DNA of 64,000 nt from Parundibacterium terreum (GTDB taxonomy: Bacteria; Pseudomonadota; Gammaproteobacteria; Burkholderiales; Burkholderiaceae_D): positions 1,617,941 to 1,681,940 of the forward strand of contig NZ_BMED01000001.1 in assembly GCF_014636315.1 (NCBI RefSeq), written 5' to 3'. Positions 63,543 through 64,000 of this stretch are shown here, piece by piece. Under the pieces are notes generated by a model. It worked only from the letters and a program-made list of their open reading frames with translations. It did no database searches and was not told the origin of the DNA. Position 1 is the stretch's first letter; every line of letters begins with the position of its first letter. Position numbers and translations under genes: made by a program.

Positions 63543-63608
63543 TTTGTGCAATAATCGTTTCCTGCTAAAAATTCGCTCGGCCAATAGGCCAAAACAAAGG
63601 GGACAAAC

Positions 63609-64000
63609 ATGCGCATACTCGTCGTCGGTGCTGGTGCTGTGGGAGGATACTTCGGAGGCAGGATGCTGGCTGCCGGCAGGGATATCACTTTTCTGGTGCG
63701 CCCCAAACGCGCCGAGTTGCTGGCACAAAACGGCCTTGTGATCAAAAGCCCGGTGGGTGATTTGTCATTGGCGGCGCCACCCACCGTGCTCAGCACCCAA
63801 TTGAAACCGGATTACGATCTGATCATTGTCAGTTGCAAGGCTTACGACCTGGACGACGCCATCAATTCTTTCGCGCCGGCAGTCGGCGAGAAAACCATGA
63901 TACTGCCGCTGTTGAACGGCATGCGCCATCTGGATGCACTGGAAGACCGCTTCGGCAAAGCCAATGTGCTGGGTGGCCAGTGTGCCGTATCGACAACCGT
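63609..64000 (+). CDS. Ketopantoate reductase-like (PanE/ApbA) oxidoreductase, 5' part only
   Basis: 130 codons visible; the gene continues beyond the window. Rossmann glycine loop MRILVVGAGAVGGYFGGRM, then FLVRPKRAELL, SCKAYDLDDA and LPLLNGMRHLD, all typical of ApbA/PanE proteins. Reduces ketopantoate or related 2-keto acids with NADPH; many paralogues are not pantothenate enzymes. AAGGGGACAAAC precedes the ATG. The upstream operator matches the TetR gene at 40574, so it may belong to that regulon. Confidence 0.85.
   Translation, partial: MRILVVGAGAVGGYFGGRMLAAGRDITFLVRPKRAELLAQNGLVIKSPVGDLSLAAPPTVLSTQLKPDYDLIIVSCKAYDLDDAINSFAPAVGEKTMILPLLNGMRHLDALEDRFGKANVLGGQCAVSTT

Overview
This window looks like a chromosomal segment of a free-living betaproteobacterium with mid-range GC. 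The gene families fit the Oxalobacteraceae/Burkholderiales: DUF4148 proteins, GlxA-type regulators, a LigD-Ku pair, a LipA-LipB secreted lipase with foldase, and Oxalobacteraceae-like chemoreceptors. That placement is inferred from family knowledge; no rRNA or other phylogenetic marker is present. I see no tRNA, rRNA, insertion sequence, prophage, integron or CRISPR array. Gene density is ordinary and both strands are used, with many divergent regulator/target pairs.

Layout. (1) 1-5240: hexuronate catabolism, with uxaC (cut by the window start) and a FadR-type GntR regulator on the minus strand, diverging from manD and uxaA across a promoter that carries several GGTCNNACC operators. (2) 5249-5848: wrbA. 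(3) 6045-8912: an ECF sigma/anti-sigma pair diverging from a Tat-exported metallophosphoesterase and a CuA-like cupredoxin, with a perfect inverted repeat between them. (4) 8933-10446: rcnR/rcnA nickel-cobalt sensing and efflux. (5) 10480-13786: a DUF2804 protein, then lipase and lipase foldase. (6) 13832-19262: SDR, GlxA-type regulator, subgroup Ic aminotransferase, LysR regulator and an NADPH:quinone-reductase-like enzyme. (7) 19422-23456: an ArsR/small membrane protein pair diverging from a BlaI-type repressor, an M56 (BlaR1-like) membrane protease and an S41 protease, tied together by matching BlaI-type operators. (8) 23585-25364: isochorismatase-like hydrolase and a second GlxA-type regulator. 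(9) 25382-33037: a catabolic operon (class V aminotransferase, MFS permease, hydratase, YdiJ-like FAD/Fe-S dehydrogenase) under a divergent GntR regulator with a perfect palindromic operator.

(10) 33134-36448: DUF6882-like protein, exported hydrolase, MarR/OhrR regulator, ohr and a DUF4148 protein. (11) 36557-38695: LysR, DoxX and azoreductase. (12) 39006-41916: MFS transporter, TetR and GST. (13) 41991-47508: two chemoreceptors flanking a secreted acid phosphatase. (14) 47729-53729: acyl-CoA synthetase, MDR oxidoreductase, TetR, MFS and Old Yellow Enzyme, followed by its ArsR regulator (53871-54167). (15) 54389-58745: cardiolipin synthase-like lipoprotein, tandem-repeat DUF4148 protein, a gene-poor stretch, a 27-residue ORF, an orphan receiver protein and a small membrane protein. 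(16) 58846-63319: non-homologous end-joining module (LigD, Ku) with a DUF4142 protein. (17) 63609-end: ketopantoate reductase-like gene, whose promoter carries the same 14-bp operator found in front of the TetR gene 23 kb away.

The most distinctive feature is regulatory DNA: many promoters carry recognisable palindromes that allow regulator-target assignments from sequence alone. The least understood units are the ECF/metallophosphoesterase/variant CuA cupredoxin locus, the BlaI/M56/S41 protease circuit, and the 25-32 kb operon of unknown substrate.
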